Below are positions 63,771-64,000 of a DNA stretch of 64,000 bases, piece by piece; within the stretch, counting starts at the first letter, position 1; every line of letters starts with the position of its first letter. The stretch lies in contig JACSYO010002116.1 of assembly GCA_016806645.1 (NCBI GenBank), positions 557,501 through 621,500 on the forward strand, read 5' to 3'. The stretch is from Ophiodon elongatus. Taxonomy: Eukaryota; Chordata; Actinopteri; Perciformes; Hexagrammidae. The translations under genes were made by a program, and so were the position numbers. The notes below the pieces were generated by a model. It saw only the letters and a list, made by a program, of their open reading frames with translations. It was not told the DNA's origin and ran no database searches.

Positions 63771-64000
63771 ACAGCTGTGAGTGGCAGCAGGTCCTTGTTA
63801 CAAATATAAAGAGAGAGAAGTCAATATCGGCCATTAATCTTTTGTGTCTCTGGACAACACACATCATCAAAATCATGAAATAAAATGTCAACCACCAATG
63901 TGTGAAAGGTTACATATCTTAATGGTTCAGAAATCCCGTTATAGAAATGTAATACTAAAGATATCTAGATGATGTTTGGATTTTGACGACATTTTGTTTG

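Overview
The window is vertebrate genomic DNA, very probably from a percomorph (ray-finned) fish. The evidence is long split genes with GT-AG introns, many (TG)n/(CA)n microsatellites, and degenerate dispersed repeats that I recognise from percomorph genomes. No prokaryotic, viral or CRISPR-type features were seen. All gene identities rest on reading translations against remembered family sequences; no search was run.

Left part (1-29.5 kb, + strand): almost all of a pecanex gene, best matched by pecanex 2 (pcnx2). I can place 40 coding exons whose splice phases agree from the left edge to the stop codon at 29251-29253. They add up to 2113 residues. Only the first N-terminal residues (about 30 expected) lie off the left edge. 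The order is an N-terminal membrane segment, a long acidic low-complexity region, a multi-pass membrane core, the conserved pecanex C-terminal domain and a Ser/Thr-rich tail. A poly(A) signal follows at 29496.

Middle part (31.4-54.9 kb, - strand): an RGS protein of the RZ subfamily (RGS17/RGS19/RGS20 type), lying tail to tail with pcnx2. Four coding exons (47236 to 39589) encode 200 residues: a start beginning MRKRQ, a cysteine string and a complete RGS domain. A putative long 3'UTR runs leftwards, with two good poly(A) signals (35.3 kb and 31.4 kb). A probable non-coding first exon sits in a CpG-rich island at 53.9-54.9 kb, so intron 1 would be about 7.3 kb. That intron holds a duplicated 151-bp module and other sequence that looks conserved.

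Between the genes (29.5-31.4 kb) lie a Harbinger-like transposase fossil and a dispersed repeat. The right part (54.9-64 kb) has no gene I can support, only microsatellites, repeat relics and AT-rich sequence.

The two genes have no evident joint function. Pecanex proteins are multi-pass membrane proteins, linked in the fly to Notch signalling and the ER. RZ-type RGS proteins speed GTP hydrolysis on Gi/Gz alpha subunits. The most interesting observations are the duplicated module in the RGS intron, the unclear paralogue identity of the RGS gene, UG tracts abutting pcnx2 splice acceptors, nested perfect inverted repeats at 50.9 kb, and exons that begin with a 5' splice-site consensus.
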